Positions 16,308 to 24,211 of a stretch of 64,000 nt of DNA are shown here, piece by piece. A model generated the notes under the pieces. It did not search any database, was not told where the DNA came from, and saw only the letters and a list, made by a program, of their open reading frames with translations. The position numbers were made by a program, and so were the translations under genes. This stretch comes from Lactobacillus sp. ESL0785 (GTDB lineage Bacteria; Bacillota; Bacilli; Lactobacillales; Lactobacillaceae): the NCBI RefSeq assembly GCF_029395455.1, contig NZ_CP113916.1, positions 372,001 to 436,000 of the forward strand, written 5' to 3'. Each line of letters opens with the position of its first letter. The first letter of the stretch is position 1.

Positions 16308-17405
16308 ATGAAGGTTTTGCATGTCAACGCTGGTTTAGAAGCAGGCGGGGGCTTGACACATATTGTTAATTTATTGAAAGAAGCTAAAAAAACAGGCGAA
16401 AATTTTAGCTTACTGTGTCTAGCGGAAGGACCAGTAGCGCAAGCTGCTCGCTTGGCTGGATTACAAGTTGATGTTTTGGGATTTAATAGCCGTTATGATC
16501 TAGGTGGTTTAAGACAACTGGCTTCGTTTATTAATGCTGGTAATTATGATATTGTACATACACACGGCGCACGAGCTAACTTATTTGTAGCTTTAGTTAG
16601 GCACAAGTTTGATGCTAAGTGGTGTGTGACGGTTCATTCTGATCCCTATTTAGATTTTTCTGGTCGGGGATTAAGCGGTAAGTTGTTTACCAATGCTAAC
16701 TTATATGCTATTCGGCGTGCTGATTGTGTGTTTGCAGTGACGAAAACTTTTGCGGATTTATTAATTAAAAAAGCGCGAGTTAATTGCAATAGCGTGCATG
16801 TAATTTATAATGGCCTCTCTTTTCATCAAGATAGTCAAATTCCGGCTAAGTATCAACATCCGAATTTTAATATTGTCAATGTTGCGCGAGCAGAAAAAGT
16901 TAAAGGGCAAAAGTTATTGCTGCAAGCGTTGAAAAAATTAGATAATGCTAATGTACATCTTTATCTTGCAGGTGACGGTTCCCAATTAGCTCATTTAAAA
17001 GAATTGACACAGAAGTTGGAATTAGGTCCACAGGTAACTTTTCAAGGATTTATGACACAAAAGCAGCTAACTAATTTATATCGGCGAATGGATTTGGCAG
17101 TGCTAACTTCTTATTCAGAAAGTTTCCCCTTAGTTTTATTAGAAGCTAGTGATAACTTACTGCCATTAATGTCAACAGCAGTTGGTGATATTAAAATGAT
17201 GATACCAGATCAAGATAGTGGTTTTGTTGCTCAAGTTGGTGATCTTGATTCGATAACAGCTGTTTTGAGGCAAGCAGTGGCAATGCCAAAAAGTGAATTA
17301 TGTGAAATGGCAATCCGTGAAAAAAGCTATCTTTCCGAACATTTTTCTTTAAAAAGCCAACTTGAAACCATTATACAAGAATATCAAGCAATAATTAAGC
17401 GTTAA
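16308..17405 (+). CDS. GT4 family glycosyltransferase
   Basis: The 365-residue cytosolic or membrane-associated GT-B enzyme begins two bases after the tagA-like stop, so the genes form an operon. It shows the N-terminal GLEAGGGLTHIVNLL loop, HTHGARAN near residue 84, and the C-terminal nucleotide-sugar site SESFPLVLLEA near 270 with the EX7E pattern. These enzymes transfer sugars from UDP- or GDP-sugars with retained configuration. Context suggests wall polymer or exopolysaccharide synthesis; donor and acceptor are unknown. Confidence 0.85.
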   Translation: MKVLHVNAGLEAGGGLTHIVNLLKEAKKTGENFSLLCLAEGPVAQAARLAGLQVDVLGFNSRYDLGGLRQLASFINAGNYDIVHTHGARANLFVALVRHKFDAKWCVTVHSDPYLDFSGRGLSGKLFTNANLYAIRRADCVFAVTKTFADLLIKKARVNCNSVHVIYNGLSFHQDSQIPAKYQHPNFNIVNVARAEKVKGQKLLLQALKKLDNANVHLYLAGDGSQLAHLKELTQKLELGPQVTFQGFMTQKQLTNLYRRMDLAVLTSYSESFPLVLLEASDNLLPLMSTAVGDIKMMIPDQDSGFVAQVGDLDSITAVLRQAVAMPKSELCEMAIREKSYLSEHFSLKSQLETIIQEYQAIIKR

Positions 17406-17411
17406 TTACTA

Positions 17412-17440
17412 TTGCTTATACTCATACAAATGATTATAAT
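17412..17440 (+). promoter_or_regulatory. Promoter of the pncB-nadE operon
   Basis: TTGCTT (17412-17417) and TATAAT (17435-17440) have a 17-base spacer; the ribosome binding site AAGGGGA follows before the pncB start. Confidence 0.75.
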
Positions 17441-17480
17441 TAAGGGCAAAATAATCAGAAAATTGATATAAGGGGATAAC

Positions 17481-18959
17481 ATGTTTTATCAAGAATTGGA
17501 TCAAGATGATTCGTTAATCTTGCACACAGATTTGTATGAGTTGAATATGATGTATACTTACTTTAAAAAGGGAATTGCAGATCGTAATGCTGTTTTTGAA
17601 GCTTTTTACCGGACAGAACCGTTTGGTAATGGCTATTCAGTATTTGCGGGACTTGAACATGTTATTATGTACTTGCAAAATCTGAAGTTTAAAGAAAGCG
17701 ACCTGCAATATTTAAAAGAAGAAGTAGGTTATGACGATGATTTTATTGATTATCTGCGTAACTTTAGATTTAAGTTAAATGTGCGGTCAATGCGTGAAGG
17801 TGAAATTGTTTTTGCTAACGAGCCATTGGTACAAATTGAGGGGCCGTTAGCTCAATGCCAATTAGTTGAAACTGCGATTTTAAATATTATTAACTTTCAA
17901 ACGCTGCTGGCAACTAAGGCTGCTCGCGTTAAGTTAGCAGTGCAAGGCGATGGCGTCATGGAATTTGGTACTCGCCGTGCCCAAGAAGCTGATGCGGCAA
18001 TTTGGGGGACACGTGCTGCTTATATTGGCGGCTTTGATTCTACCAGTAATGTACGTGCTGGTAAGTTATTTGGTATTCCAGTTTCTGGTACACATGCTCA
18101 TTCGTTAGTTGAAGCTTTTGGCAGTGAATATGAAGGCTTTAAGGCTTATGCAGAAACGCATAAGAACTGCGTCTTCTTGGTAGATACTTATGATACAGTC
18201 CGCAGTGGCGTGCCGAATGCAATTCGCGTTGCTAATGAAATGGGCGACAAGATTAACTTCCAAGGAGTACGGATTGATTCTGGTGACATGGCCTATATTT
18301 CTAAGCAAGTACGTAAGGAATTAGACGAAGCTGGCTACCCGAATGCCAAGATTTTTGCTTCTAATGACTTGGACGAAACCACGATTACCAGTTTGAAGAT
18401 GCAAGGTGCTAAAATTGACGTGTGGGGGATTGGAACTAAGTATATTACTGCCTTTGACCAACCAGCATTAGGTGCAGTTTACAAGTTGGTATCAATGGAA
18501 GATGACCATGGGCAAATGCAGGATACGCTTAAAATTTCTTCAAATGCAATTAAGGTTTCTAATCCGGGTAAAAAGCAAGTTTGGCGGATTTCAGCTAATC
18601 AGAAAAAGAAGAATGAGGGTGATTGGATTGCTCGTGCTGGTGTCGATCCACGCGAGTTTGATTCTCTCTACATGTTCCACCCACAATATACCTATATTAA
18701 TAAGGTAGTGCGTGATTATACAGCTGAACCACTTTTAAAGGAAATCTTTAAGAATGGTCAGTTAGTTTATGAACAACCGAAATTAATTGATATTAAAAAG
18801 TTCTGTGCGCAAAATCTTGATGGGCTTTGGGATGAATATAAACGGATGCTTAATCCACAAGAATATCCAGTGGACTTGTCACAAGATTTGTACGATAGTA
18901 AGATGAATTTAATTAAAGATATTCGTGAAAAGATCACTGAGAGGAATAAGGTTAAATGA
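17481..18959 (+). CDS. pncB: Nicotinate phosphoribosyltransferase
   Basis: The 492-residue protein is a long Gram-positive-type PncB. It carries the N-terminal [15 protein letters not shown], the central [13 protein letters not shown] and the [12 protein letters not shown] segment that holds the phosphorylated active-site His, and [13 protein letters not shown] for phosphoribosyl binding. It converts nicotinate and PRPP with ATP to nicotinate mononucleotide, the first step of Preiss-Handler salvage. The stop overlaps the start of nadE by four bases (ATGA), showing translational coupling with the last step of the same pathway. Confidence 0.95.
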   Translation: MFYQELDQDDSLILHTDLYELNMMYTYFKKGIADRNAVFEAFYRTEPFGNGYSVFAGLEHVIMYLQNLKFKESDLQYLKEEVGYDDDFIDYLRNFRFKLNVRSMREGEIVFANEPLVQIEGPLAQCQLVETAILNIINFQTLLATKAARVKLAVQGDGVMEFGTRRAQEADAAIWGTRAAYIGGFDSTSNVRAGKLFGIPVSGTHAHSLVEAFGSEYEGFKAYAETHKNCVFLVDTYDTVRSGVPNAIRVANEMGDKINFQGVRIDSGDMAYISKQVRKELDEAGYPNAKIFASNDLDETTITSLKMQGAKIDVWGIGTKYITAFDQPALGAVYKLVSMEDDHGQMQDTLKISSNAIKVSNPGKKQVWRISANQKKKNEGDWIARAGVDPREFDSLYMFHPQYTYINKVVRDYTAEPLLKEIFKNGQLVYEQPKLIDIKKFCAQNLDGLWDEYKRMLNPQEYPVDLSQDLYDSKMNLIKDIREKITERNKVK

Positions 18960-19786
18960 GACCACTGCAAAAAGAAATAATCGCTTATGAACATGTTTTG
19001 CCTGAGATTGATCCTAAACAAGAAATCAGACGTTCAGTTGATTTTTTGAAAAACTACTTGAAGGCTAATCCGTTCTTAAAATCTTATGTGTTGGGGATTT
19101 CTGGTGGTCAAGATTCCACTTTAACTGGAAAATTGACGCAGCTGGCAATTGATGAAATGCGTGCAGAAACGGGCGATAATTCTTATCAGTTTATTGCAGT
19201 GCGGCTGCCTTATGGAGCCCAAGCTGATGCTCAAGACGCGGCTGATGCGATTGCATGGCAAAACCCTGATCAGGACTTAATTGTGAACATTAAGTCTAGT
19301 GTTGATGCAACGGTTGCTAGTTTAGAAGCTGCCGGGGTAACAATTACCGACTTCAATAAGGGAAATATCAAGGCCCGGCAGCGGATGATTGTGCAATATG
19401 CGATTGCTGGAGCACATCAAGGTGGTGTTGTGGGGACTGATCATGCAGCTGAAAATTTTAGTGGCTTTTATACTAAGTACGGTGATGGTGCCGCCGATGT
19501 GACACCGTTGTTCCGCTTGGATAAACGGCAAGGTAAGCTACTACTAAAAGAATTGGGTTGTCCTGAGCATCTTTATCTGAAGACGCCAACAGCTGACTTA
19601 GAAGAAGACCGGCCAGATTTGCCTGATGAAAAGGCGCTTGGTGTCACTTATAATGAAATTGATGATTACTTAGAAGGGCGTGAAGTTCCAACAGCTGCTG
19701 CCAAGCAGATTGAAGCTTTGTGGTTAAAGAGCGAACACAAGCGGCATTTGCCTGTGACAATATTTGATGATTTTTATGAAAAGTAA
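18956..19786 (+). CDS. nadE: Ammonia-dependent NAD+ synthetase
   Basis: The 276-residue protein is a single-domain NadE. The PP-loop [12 protein letters not shown] is at about residues 48-59; [19 protein letters not shown] and the C-terminal [14 protein letters not shown] are family signatures. It amidates nicotinate adenine dinucleotide with ammonia and ATP to make NAD+. No glutaminase domain is present, so it uses free ammonia. With pncB upstream, the operon covers entry and exit of nicotinate salvage; the middle enzyme (NadD) is not in this window. Confidence 0.95.
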   Translation: MRPLQKEIIAYEHVLPEIDPKQEIRRSVDFLKNYLKANPFLKSYVLGISGGQDSTLTGKLTQLAIDEMRAETGDNSYQFIAVRLPYGAQADAQDAADAIAWQNPDQDLIVNIKSSVDATVASLEAAGVTITDFNKGNIKARQRMIVQYAIAGAHQGGVVGTDHAAENFSGFYTKYGDGAADVTPLFRLDKRQGKLLLKELGCPEHLYLKTPTADLEEDRPDLPDEKALGVTYNEIDDYLEGREVPTAAAKQIEALWLKSEHKRHLPVTIFDDFYEK

Positions 19787-19824
19787 AAAAGGGCTTATTG
19801 CTTAATTGTAATAAGCTTTTTTAT
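19784..19824 (+). terminator. Terminator of pncB-nadE
   Basis: AAAAAGGGCTTATT pairs with AATAAGCTTTTTT around a ten-base loop. Confidence 0.85.
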
Positions 19825-19861
19825 TAGGCTTTTCAAAAGTTATAGTAGCTTTAGATTTTAA

Positions 19862-19890
19862 TTAACAAATGATAATGTAAGTGCTATTAT
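19862..19890 (+). promoter_or_regulatory. Promoter of the SLAP-domain gene
   Basis: TTAACA (19862-19867) and TATTAT (19885-19890) have a 17-base spacer, 42 bases before the start codon. Confidence 0.6.
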
Positions 19891-19932
19891 TTATTTAGAT
19901 TATATAATAATTTTTTAACAAGGAGTAGAATT

Positions 19933-21222
19933 ATGAAAAACAAGAGGTTGCTTACTAGCTTGGCAGTTATGCTGGCGATTGGTATTTCATGGATAACAAT
20001 TGCCGGTAATGCTAATCAGGTTCTAGCAGTATCAAGAAGTGCGCAAAGTAAATATCAAATTACGATTGCTAGTACAGATGTATATACTAAGGATGGTGGC
20101 ATTAATTATAAATATCCTGGTGTAAATGAATATGGTAAATTAAAAGATAATACTAAACTTAACACTAATGGGATAGTTAAAACTGTCGATAATATGAAAT
20201 GTTATGATGTTGGTCATGGTGGTTATATAGATACAAGCAGAGTTACTAAAATAAATAATCGTGCTGCAATGACTATCGGACATAATTCACGAGTTTACAA
20301 CAAATATGGCAAAAAATTATGGCAATATCATGGTCAAAGCTCATTACTCAAAAACGGTACTGCCATCGGTCATATTGATGATGTTGTTTCACTTAATAAT
20401 GTTGATGGTAAGAAGTATTTTTTAGTTTCTAATAATGAAAAGCAATATAGTTGGTTACCATATAAGGTAATTCGCGGTACGGCATACTATAATATTGGCG
20501 ATGGTGGCTATATTAAGGCTGCTAATGTAAATTTCATCAACAGTAACGTTGTTTTTACGGATCAAGAACCAGTAAAAATTACTAAGGAAATGTGTAATTT
20601 TAAGAAAGATAGTGTGACAGTTTTTAATGATCAAGGTAAAGCGACTCCAAAGCAACTTAAGATAGGGCAAAAGATTATTGTTGATCGAACCATTGATCCA
20701 TATGTTTTGACCGGTATTTATGGCGACGATGACGATGATGATGGTTATAAGCAAATGTTTTATCATATTAAGGATACTAAGGAATTTATAAGCATTACTT
20801 TTGGCTATCATGGTCATGCTTTACTTAATTATGATCAACCGCTTGGAGTAATGAAAGTTAAGGTTTTAAGTGATAGCAATTTATATACCAGTACTGGTAC
20901 TAATGTCATCGATCATTTTGATCCAGCGCATAATATAGCTTTGGTAGATCCTAAACACCCTAATCAAACGCATGAAACTCAAGTTAAAGATACAACTGTG
21001 CAAATTAAAAAGAATACTGAAGAATATGTAACTGAAGCACGTTATCTGTGGGTTCCGAGTGAGCAAAAAGCAGAATTATTTTATAAATTGCGCTCGCCTT
21101 ATGTATCAGGGCCAGAATATTTAGGAATTGAAAATGGCGAATTTGTTAAGGCAGCTGATGTTGAATATGTATCAGGTTCGCAATTAACACCGGTTAATAC
21201 GGCCGATACAGTAGTTAAATAA
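19933..21222 (+). CDS. Secreted SLAP-domain surface protein
   Basis: The 429-residue protein has a signal peptide (residues 1-33, cut near VLA) followed by four or five divergent SLAP-like modules, each with a pattern such as SRVYNKYGKKL or DVYTKDGG and ending in GGYIDTSRV or GDGGYIKAANV. An acidic stretch (DDDDDD near residues 264-269) sits in the middle. No enzymatic domain is visible. It is probably an exported S-layer-associated protein. The modules are more divergent than those in the protein at 11902-12864. Its codon use is AT-rich like the neighbouring surface genes. Confidence 0.7.
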   Translation: MKNKRLLTSLAVMLAIGISWITIAGNANQVLAVSRSAQSKYQITIASTDVYTKDGGINYKYPGVNEYGKLKDNTKLNTNGIVKTVDNMKCYDVGHGGYIDTSRVTKINNRAAMTIGHNSRVYNKYGKKLWQYHGQSSLLKNGTAIGHIDDVVSLNNVDGKKYFLVSNNEKQYSWLPYKVIRGTAYYNIGDGGYIKAANVNFINSNVVFTDQEPVKITKEMCNFKKDSVTVFNDQGKATPKQLKIGQKIIVDRTIDPYVLTGIYGDDDDDDGYKQMFYHIKDTKEFISITFGYHGHALLNYDQPLGVMKVKVLSDSNLYTSTGTNVIDHFDPAHNIALVDPKHPNQTHETQVKDTTVQIKKNTEEYVTEARYLWVPSEQKAELFYKLRSPYVSGPEYLGIENGEFVKAADVEYVSGSQLTPVNTADTVVK

Positions 21223-21231
21223 GTTAAGCTA

Positions 21232-21266
21232 AGATGGAAGTTGAATAATTAAACTTCCATTTTTAT
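21232..21266 (+). terminator. Terminator of the SLAP-domain gene
   Basis: ATGGAAGTT pairs with AACTTCCAT around a nine-base loop, followed by TTTTATTT. Confidence 0.85.
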
Positions 21267-21309
21267 TTGCAGTTTTTATATTTTAAAGGAAAAAGTAAGG
21301 TATAAAAAC

Positions 21310-21339
21310 TTGACGTGTGTCGTTAAAATAAGGTATCTT
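21310..21339 (+). promoter_or_regulatory. Promoter of the LLM oxidoreductase gene
   Basis: TTGACG (21310-21315) and TATCTT (21334-21339) are 18 bases apart. Confidence 0.55.
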
Positions 21340-21394
21340 TTGTTAATCACTTACAAAAAGTAAGAATGGCTAGAACAAAAGAGGGGATTAAACG

Positions 21395-22456
21395 ATGATA
21401 CTTAATAATGAATTGATTTTTGGCGTAGACTCATTTGGTGATGTTCCTGATAATCTGGAAACAAATCAGCCTGTGACTTATGATACTGCCCTCAAACAAA
21501 TCATTAAAGAAGCACAGTTGGCCGATGAATTGGGCATTGATGTGATTGCTCTTGGTGAACATCATCGTCCAGAATATGCAATTTCTAGTCCAGAAATAAT
21601 GCTGGCAGCGATTGCCAGTGTTACTAAGCAGATTAAACTAAGTACAGGTGTAACGGTTTTGAGTTCTGATGATCCTGTTCGGGTTTATGAACGCTTTGCA
21701 ACCTTAGATAATATTTCTAATGGTCGTGCGCAGATAATGCTGGGTCGGGGTTCATTTACGGAGTCGTTTCCCTTATTTGGTTATGATTTAAATGACTATA
21801 ATGAATTGTTCGAAGAAAAAGTTGCCTTGTTTAGTGAGTTGCGTAAAGGCCAGCCAGTAACATGGACTAGTGATTATACTCAAAATCTTGATAATATCCA
21901 GGTATACCCTAAAATTCAAGGTCATAAGTTAGATACTTATATTGGTGTTGGTGGAACTCCAAGCTCAGTTATTCGGGCTGCTCGTTATGGCTTTCCGGTA
22001 ATTATGGCGATTATTGGTGGTGATCCGGTTAGATTTAGATCATTAGTTGATCTTTATCAGCAGGCAGCAGCTAAATTTCATAATCCACAATATCCATTGG
22101 GTATGCATTCTCACGGAGTAATTGCGGAAACTGATGCCGAAGCTTATGAAATTGGGTGGCAATATTTGCGTCGTTCAATGGATCGAATTGGTAGTGACCG
22201 CGGGTGGCCGCCAATGACTAAGGAACGATTTGATTATGAAGTTCAAACAGGTGCTTATTATATTGGTACGCCTGAACATGTTGCACATAAGATTGCCGAT
22301 AAAATGACAAAAGTTGGTGTGAAGCGATTTGACTTTATTTATGGAGCTGGTGGTCAACCTGCAGTTCTTCGAGAACAAATTCTCAAACTTTATGGTCAAA
22401 AAGTGGTGCCGATGGTTAAAGATTTAATTACGTCGGGTACATACCAATATAGGTGA
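21395..22456 (+). CDS. LLM class (luciferase-like) flavin oxidoreductase
   Basis: The 353-residue TIM-barrel protein matches bacterial luciferase-like monooxygenases: ALGEHHRPEYAISSPEIMLAA near residues 51-71, TLDNISNGRAQIMLGRGSF near 107, and a C-terminal VKRFDFIYGAGG. These enzymes use reduced FMN or F420 and oxygen. The substrate is unknown, and lactic acid bacteria keep such genes without known light production or alkane use. The ribosome binding site is AGAGGGGA. The gene stands alone. Confidence 0.85.
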   Translation: MILNNELIFGVDSFGDVPDNLETNQPVTYDTALKQIIKEAQLADELGIDVIALGEHHRPEYAISSPEIMLAAIASVTKQIKLSTGVTVLSSDDPVRVYERFATLDNISNGRAQIMLGRGSFTESFPLFGYDLNDYNELFEEKVALFSELRKGQPVTWTSDYTQNLDNIQVYPKIQGHKLDTYIGVGGTPSSVIRAARYGFPVIMAIIGGDPVRFRSLVDLYQQAAAKFHNPQYPLGMHSHGVIAETDAEAYEIGWQYLRRSMDRIGSDRGWPPMTKERFDYEVQTGAYYIGTPEHVAHKIADKMTKVGVKRFDFIYGAGGQPAVLREQILKLYGQKVVPMVKDLITSGTYQYR

Positions 22457-22485
22457 TTTAAATAACATAAGCAAATGAATTAAAC

Positions 22486-22514
22486 TTGTGTGCTTATTTT
22501 TGTCTTGCTAAAAT
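22486..22514 (+). promoter_or_regulatory. Promoter of the histidine phosphatase gene
   Basis: TTGTGT (22486-22491) and TAAAAT (22509-22514) have a 17-base spacer. The promoter lies within an open-frame extension, which supports the later ATG start at 22558. Confidence 0.6.
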
Positions 22515-22557
22515 AACGTTAATAATGAATATTATTTTAGACAAAGGAAACATTACA

Positions 22558-23151
22558 ATGAAAGATTTATATTTAATGCGTCATGGAGAAACAATTTTTA
22601 ATCAACGTAAATTGGTTCAAGGGGCAGTTGATTCGCCGTTGACCAAGACGGGAATCAGGGATGCAATTAAAATGGGTAAATATTTGCAAAAAGAAGGTTT
22701 AACCTTTGATCATGCTTATACTTCAACCCAGGAGCGAGCTAGTGATACGTTAGAATTAATTACTAAGCAGCCGTATAAACGATTAAAGGGGCTTAAGGAA
22801 TGGGACTTTGGCTTGTTTGAAGCTCAAGCTGAGTACTTATTGCCCAAGTTTACTTTTCAGGATCCAGCGGAAGCCGAGTTTTTTGTTCCTTATGGTGGGG
22901 AGTCGGCAATGCAGGTAATGCAGCGGGTAAACGACACAATCAGTCAAATTATGGCTTACCCTGATAATCACCAAGTGTTAGTGGTTAGTCATGGCGCAGC
23001 AATTTTGATGTTTTTGACTAAATGGCTGTCACTACAAGAATTAATAACTAAAATCAAAGATTTACCCAATTGTTGTGTTTTGCATTTTACTTATGATGCT
23101 GGTCAATTTACTTTTCAAGAAATGTTAGATGTTGAAAAAGTATCTGATTAA
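22558..23151 (+). CDS. Histidine phosphatase (phosphoglycerate mutase-like)
   Basis: The 197-residue protein has the RHGE motif (LMRHGETIFNQ, catalytic His near residue 8), the acidic WDFGLFEAQ region and the second catalytic His in VVSHGAAILMF. It belongs to the cofactor-dependent phosphoglycerate mutase-like superfamily, most members of which are broad phosphatases; the size fits a phosphatase rather than glycolytic GpmA (about 230 residues). The ribosome binding site AAAGGAA supports ATG at 22558. An inverted repeat downstream (23172-23211) may end the transcript. Confidence 0.85.
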   Translation: MKDLYLMRHGETIFNQRKLVQGAVDSPLTKTGIRDAIKMGKYLQKEGLTFDHAYTSTQERASDTLELITKQPYKRLKGLKEWDFGLFEAQAEYLLPKFTFQDPAEAEFFVPYGGESAMQVMQRVNDTISQIMAYPDNHQVLVVSHGAAILMFLTKWLSLQELITKIKDLPNCCVLHFTYDAGQFTFQEMLDVEKVSD

Positions 23152-23171
23152 CGATACTGGCGATGTTTTAT

Positions 23172-23211
23172 TACTGATAATTTAATTGTGAAAAATCGAA
23201 AATTATCAGTA
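23172..23211. repeat. 12-bp perfect inverted repeat
   Basis: TACTGATAATTT (23172-23183) pairs with AAATTATCAGTA (23200-23211) across 16 bases. No T run follows on the plus strand, so it is either a poor terminator for the gene upstream or a binding site near the promoter of the next RNA. Confidence 0.6.
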
Positions 23212-23248
23212 AACTTGCTTGAAAAGACTTTTTCACATATGAATGTTT

Positions 23249-23257
23249 TGTTATAAT
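23249..23257 (+). promoter_or_regulatory. Extended -10 promoter of the structured RNA
   Basis: TGTTATAAT (23249-23257) is a perfect extended -10 box; the -35 region is poor. Transcription would start near 23264. Confidence 0.65.
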
Positions 23258-23263
23258 TAAGCA

Positions 23264-23440
23264 ATCAAACAAAAATCAGGAAGTTTTGGGAACAGTGGCT
23301 GCTTTTGAATGCAAGATTATACCTAATGGTTAAGGTAGCGCCATTTCCTGGTATTGTACAAGATAGTCGCAACAGTTTTTAAAATTTTGCTTGTTGTTTG
23401 AAGGGTAAGGGATTCTGCAAAATTGCAGAAGACCTTTTTT
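23264..23440 (+). ncRNA. Structured small RNA, candidate 6S RNA (lacto-usp type)
   Basis: A promoter and a terminator bound about 177 bases with no reading frame. The RNA can close on itself: TCAAACAA (23265-23272) pairs with TTGTTTGA (23394-23401), CAGGAA (23277-23282) with TTCCTG (23345-23350), and inner TGGC/GCCA and TACCT/AGGTA stems follow. A closing stem, an open centre and an upper arm of roughly this length fit 6S RNA, which traps sigma-70 RNA polymerase; the lacto-usp motif of lactic acid bacteria has been linked to 6S RNA. Identity is from shape and context only. The terminator is at 23407-23440 (TTCTGC/GCAGAA then TTTTTT). Confidence 0.55.
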
Positions 23441-23441
23441 C
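23407..23441 (+). terminator. Terminator of the structured RNA
   Basis: AAGG-GATTCTGC pairs with GCAGAA-GACCTT with a two-base internal mismatch and is followed by a T run. Confidence 0.8.
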
Positions 23442-23471
23442 TTATACTCAGTTTAATCAGGACGTAATAGA

Positions 23472-23936
23472 ATGCAAAATTATCTTATTGTAATAGATAT
23501 GCAAACCGATTATGTAGGTGCAGAAAAGAAATTTGCTGATCCTAAGTTGATTTCTAAAATTAATAAGAGAATTGCCTTGTATCCTGCCGATCAGGTGATT
23601 TATGTTGTTAATCGTTTTTTGTGGGAAAGTAGACATCATGTTAAAAAATTAGCCCCAAATTTAGATGTTGTCTCATCTTTAGTTTATGAAAAAAGACATG
23701 CTTCTTGTCTGACAAATAAGAATTTGCAAACTTTTTTGAAAAATAAGAATGCTAATCAGTTGGAATTTGTTGGCGTTGATGGCAATTATTGTGTGAATTC
23801 ATCGATAATGGCAAGCATAAAAAATGGCTACTCTGTTTCAGTTAAGTTAAATTGCATAGGTGCCAAAAAAGTAAAAAAATTTGAGCGAACAATACAAAAA
23901 TGGCAAAAGATGAGATGTCAAATAATTTCAGATTAG
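23472..23936 (+). CDS. Isochorismatase-family cysteine hydrolase
   Basis: The 154-residue protein has the family triad: Asp in VIDMQTDYV (residue 9), a Lys in the region after YEKRHASC, and the nucleophile Cys in GVDGNYCVNSS near residue 104. The fold is that of nicotinamidases and isochorismatases. A nicotinamidase would fit with pncB in the same genome, but the usual metal-binding DxHxxxH pattern of PncA is not present, so the substrate is open. The ribosome binding site is weak (CAGGACG). The gene follows the structured RNA and its terminator. Confidence 0.75.
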   Translation: MQNYLIVIDMQTDYVGAEKKFADPKLISKINKRIALYPADQVIYVVNRFLWESRHHVKKLAPNLDVVSSLVYEKRHASCLTNKNLQTFLKNKNANQLEFVGVDGNYCVNSSIMASIKNGYSVSVKLNCIGAKKVKKFERTIQKWQKMRCQIISD

Positions 23937-23967
23937 TTGTTGATAATAGTTTTGGTTGCATTAAAGA

Positions 23968-23995
23968 TTGACAAAGATTGTTCAAGTAGTACAAT
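23968..23995 (+). promoter_or_regulatory. Promoter of the alaS leader
   Basis: TTGACA (23968-23973) is a perfect -35 box, with TACAAT (23990-23995) 16 bases away. Confidence 0.8.
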
Positions 23996-24001
23996 TATTT
24001 T

Positions 24002-24190
24002 TAACTGAAGATATGTTTTTTAAGTTAATCATTCAAAGAGAAAACCGAGTGCTGAGAAGGGTTCATGACTGCTTAAAAAATGCTCCTTGAGCGTTAAATA
24101 ATAATAATTAAGAGGTAACAAGCACTGTTGCAATTGAGGTGGTACCGCGTTTAGTAGCGTCCTCAGGTTTGCTGACAGTGTTTTTTATTT
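24002..24190 (+). promoter_or_regulatory. T-box riboswitch controlling alaS
   Basis: The leader before alaS carries the T-box GAGGTGGTACCGCG (24136-24149), whose centre pairs with the uncharged tRNA acceptor end. The competing terminator has CACTGT (24123-24128) pairing with ACAGTG (24175-24180), then six T. The upstream part (about 24030-24110) folds as the stem I region with the GAGAAGGG element. The alanine specifier codon could not be fixed by eye. Uncharged tRNA-Ala should switch on alaS. Confidence 0.9.
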
Positions 24191-24211
24191 TATTAAAAAA
24201 GGAGAATATTA

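Noticed and set aside
23472..23936. Call as nicotinamidase (PncA) because pncB and nadE are nearby
   Set aside because: The metal-binding histidine motif of PncA is not visible, so only the superfamily is supported.
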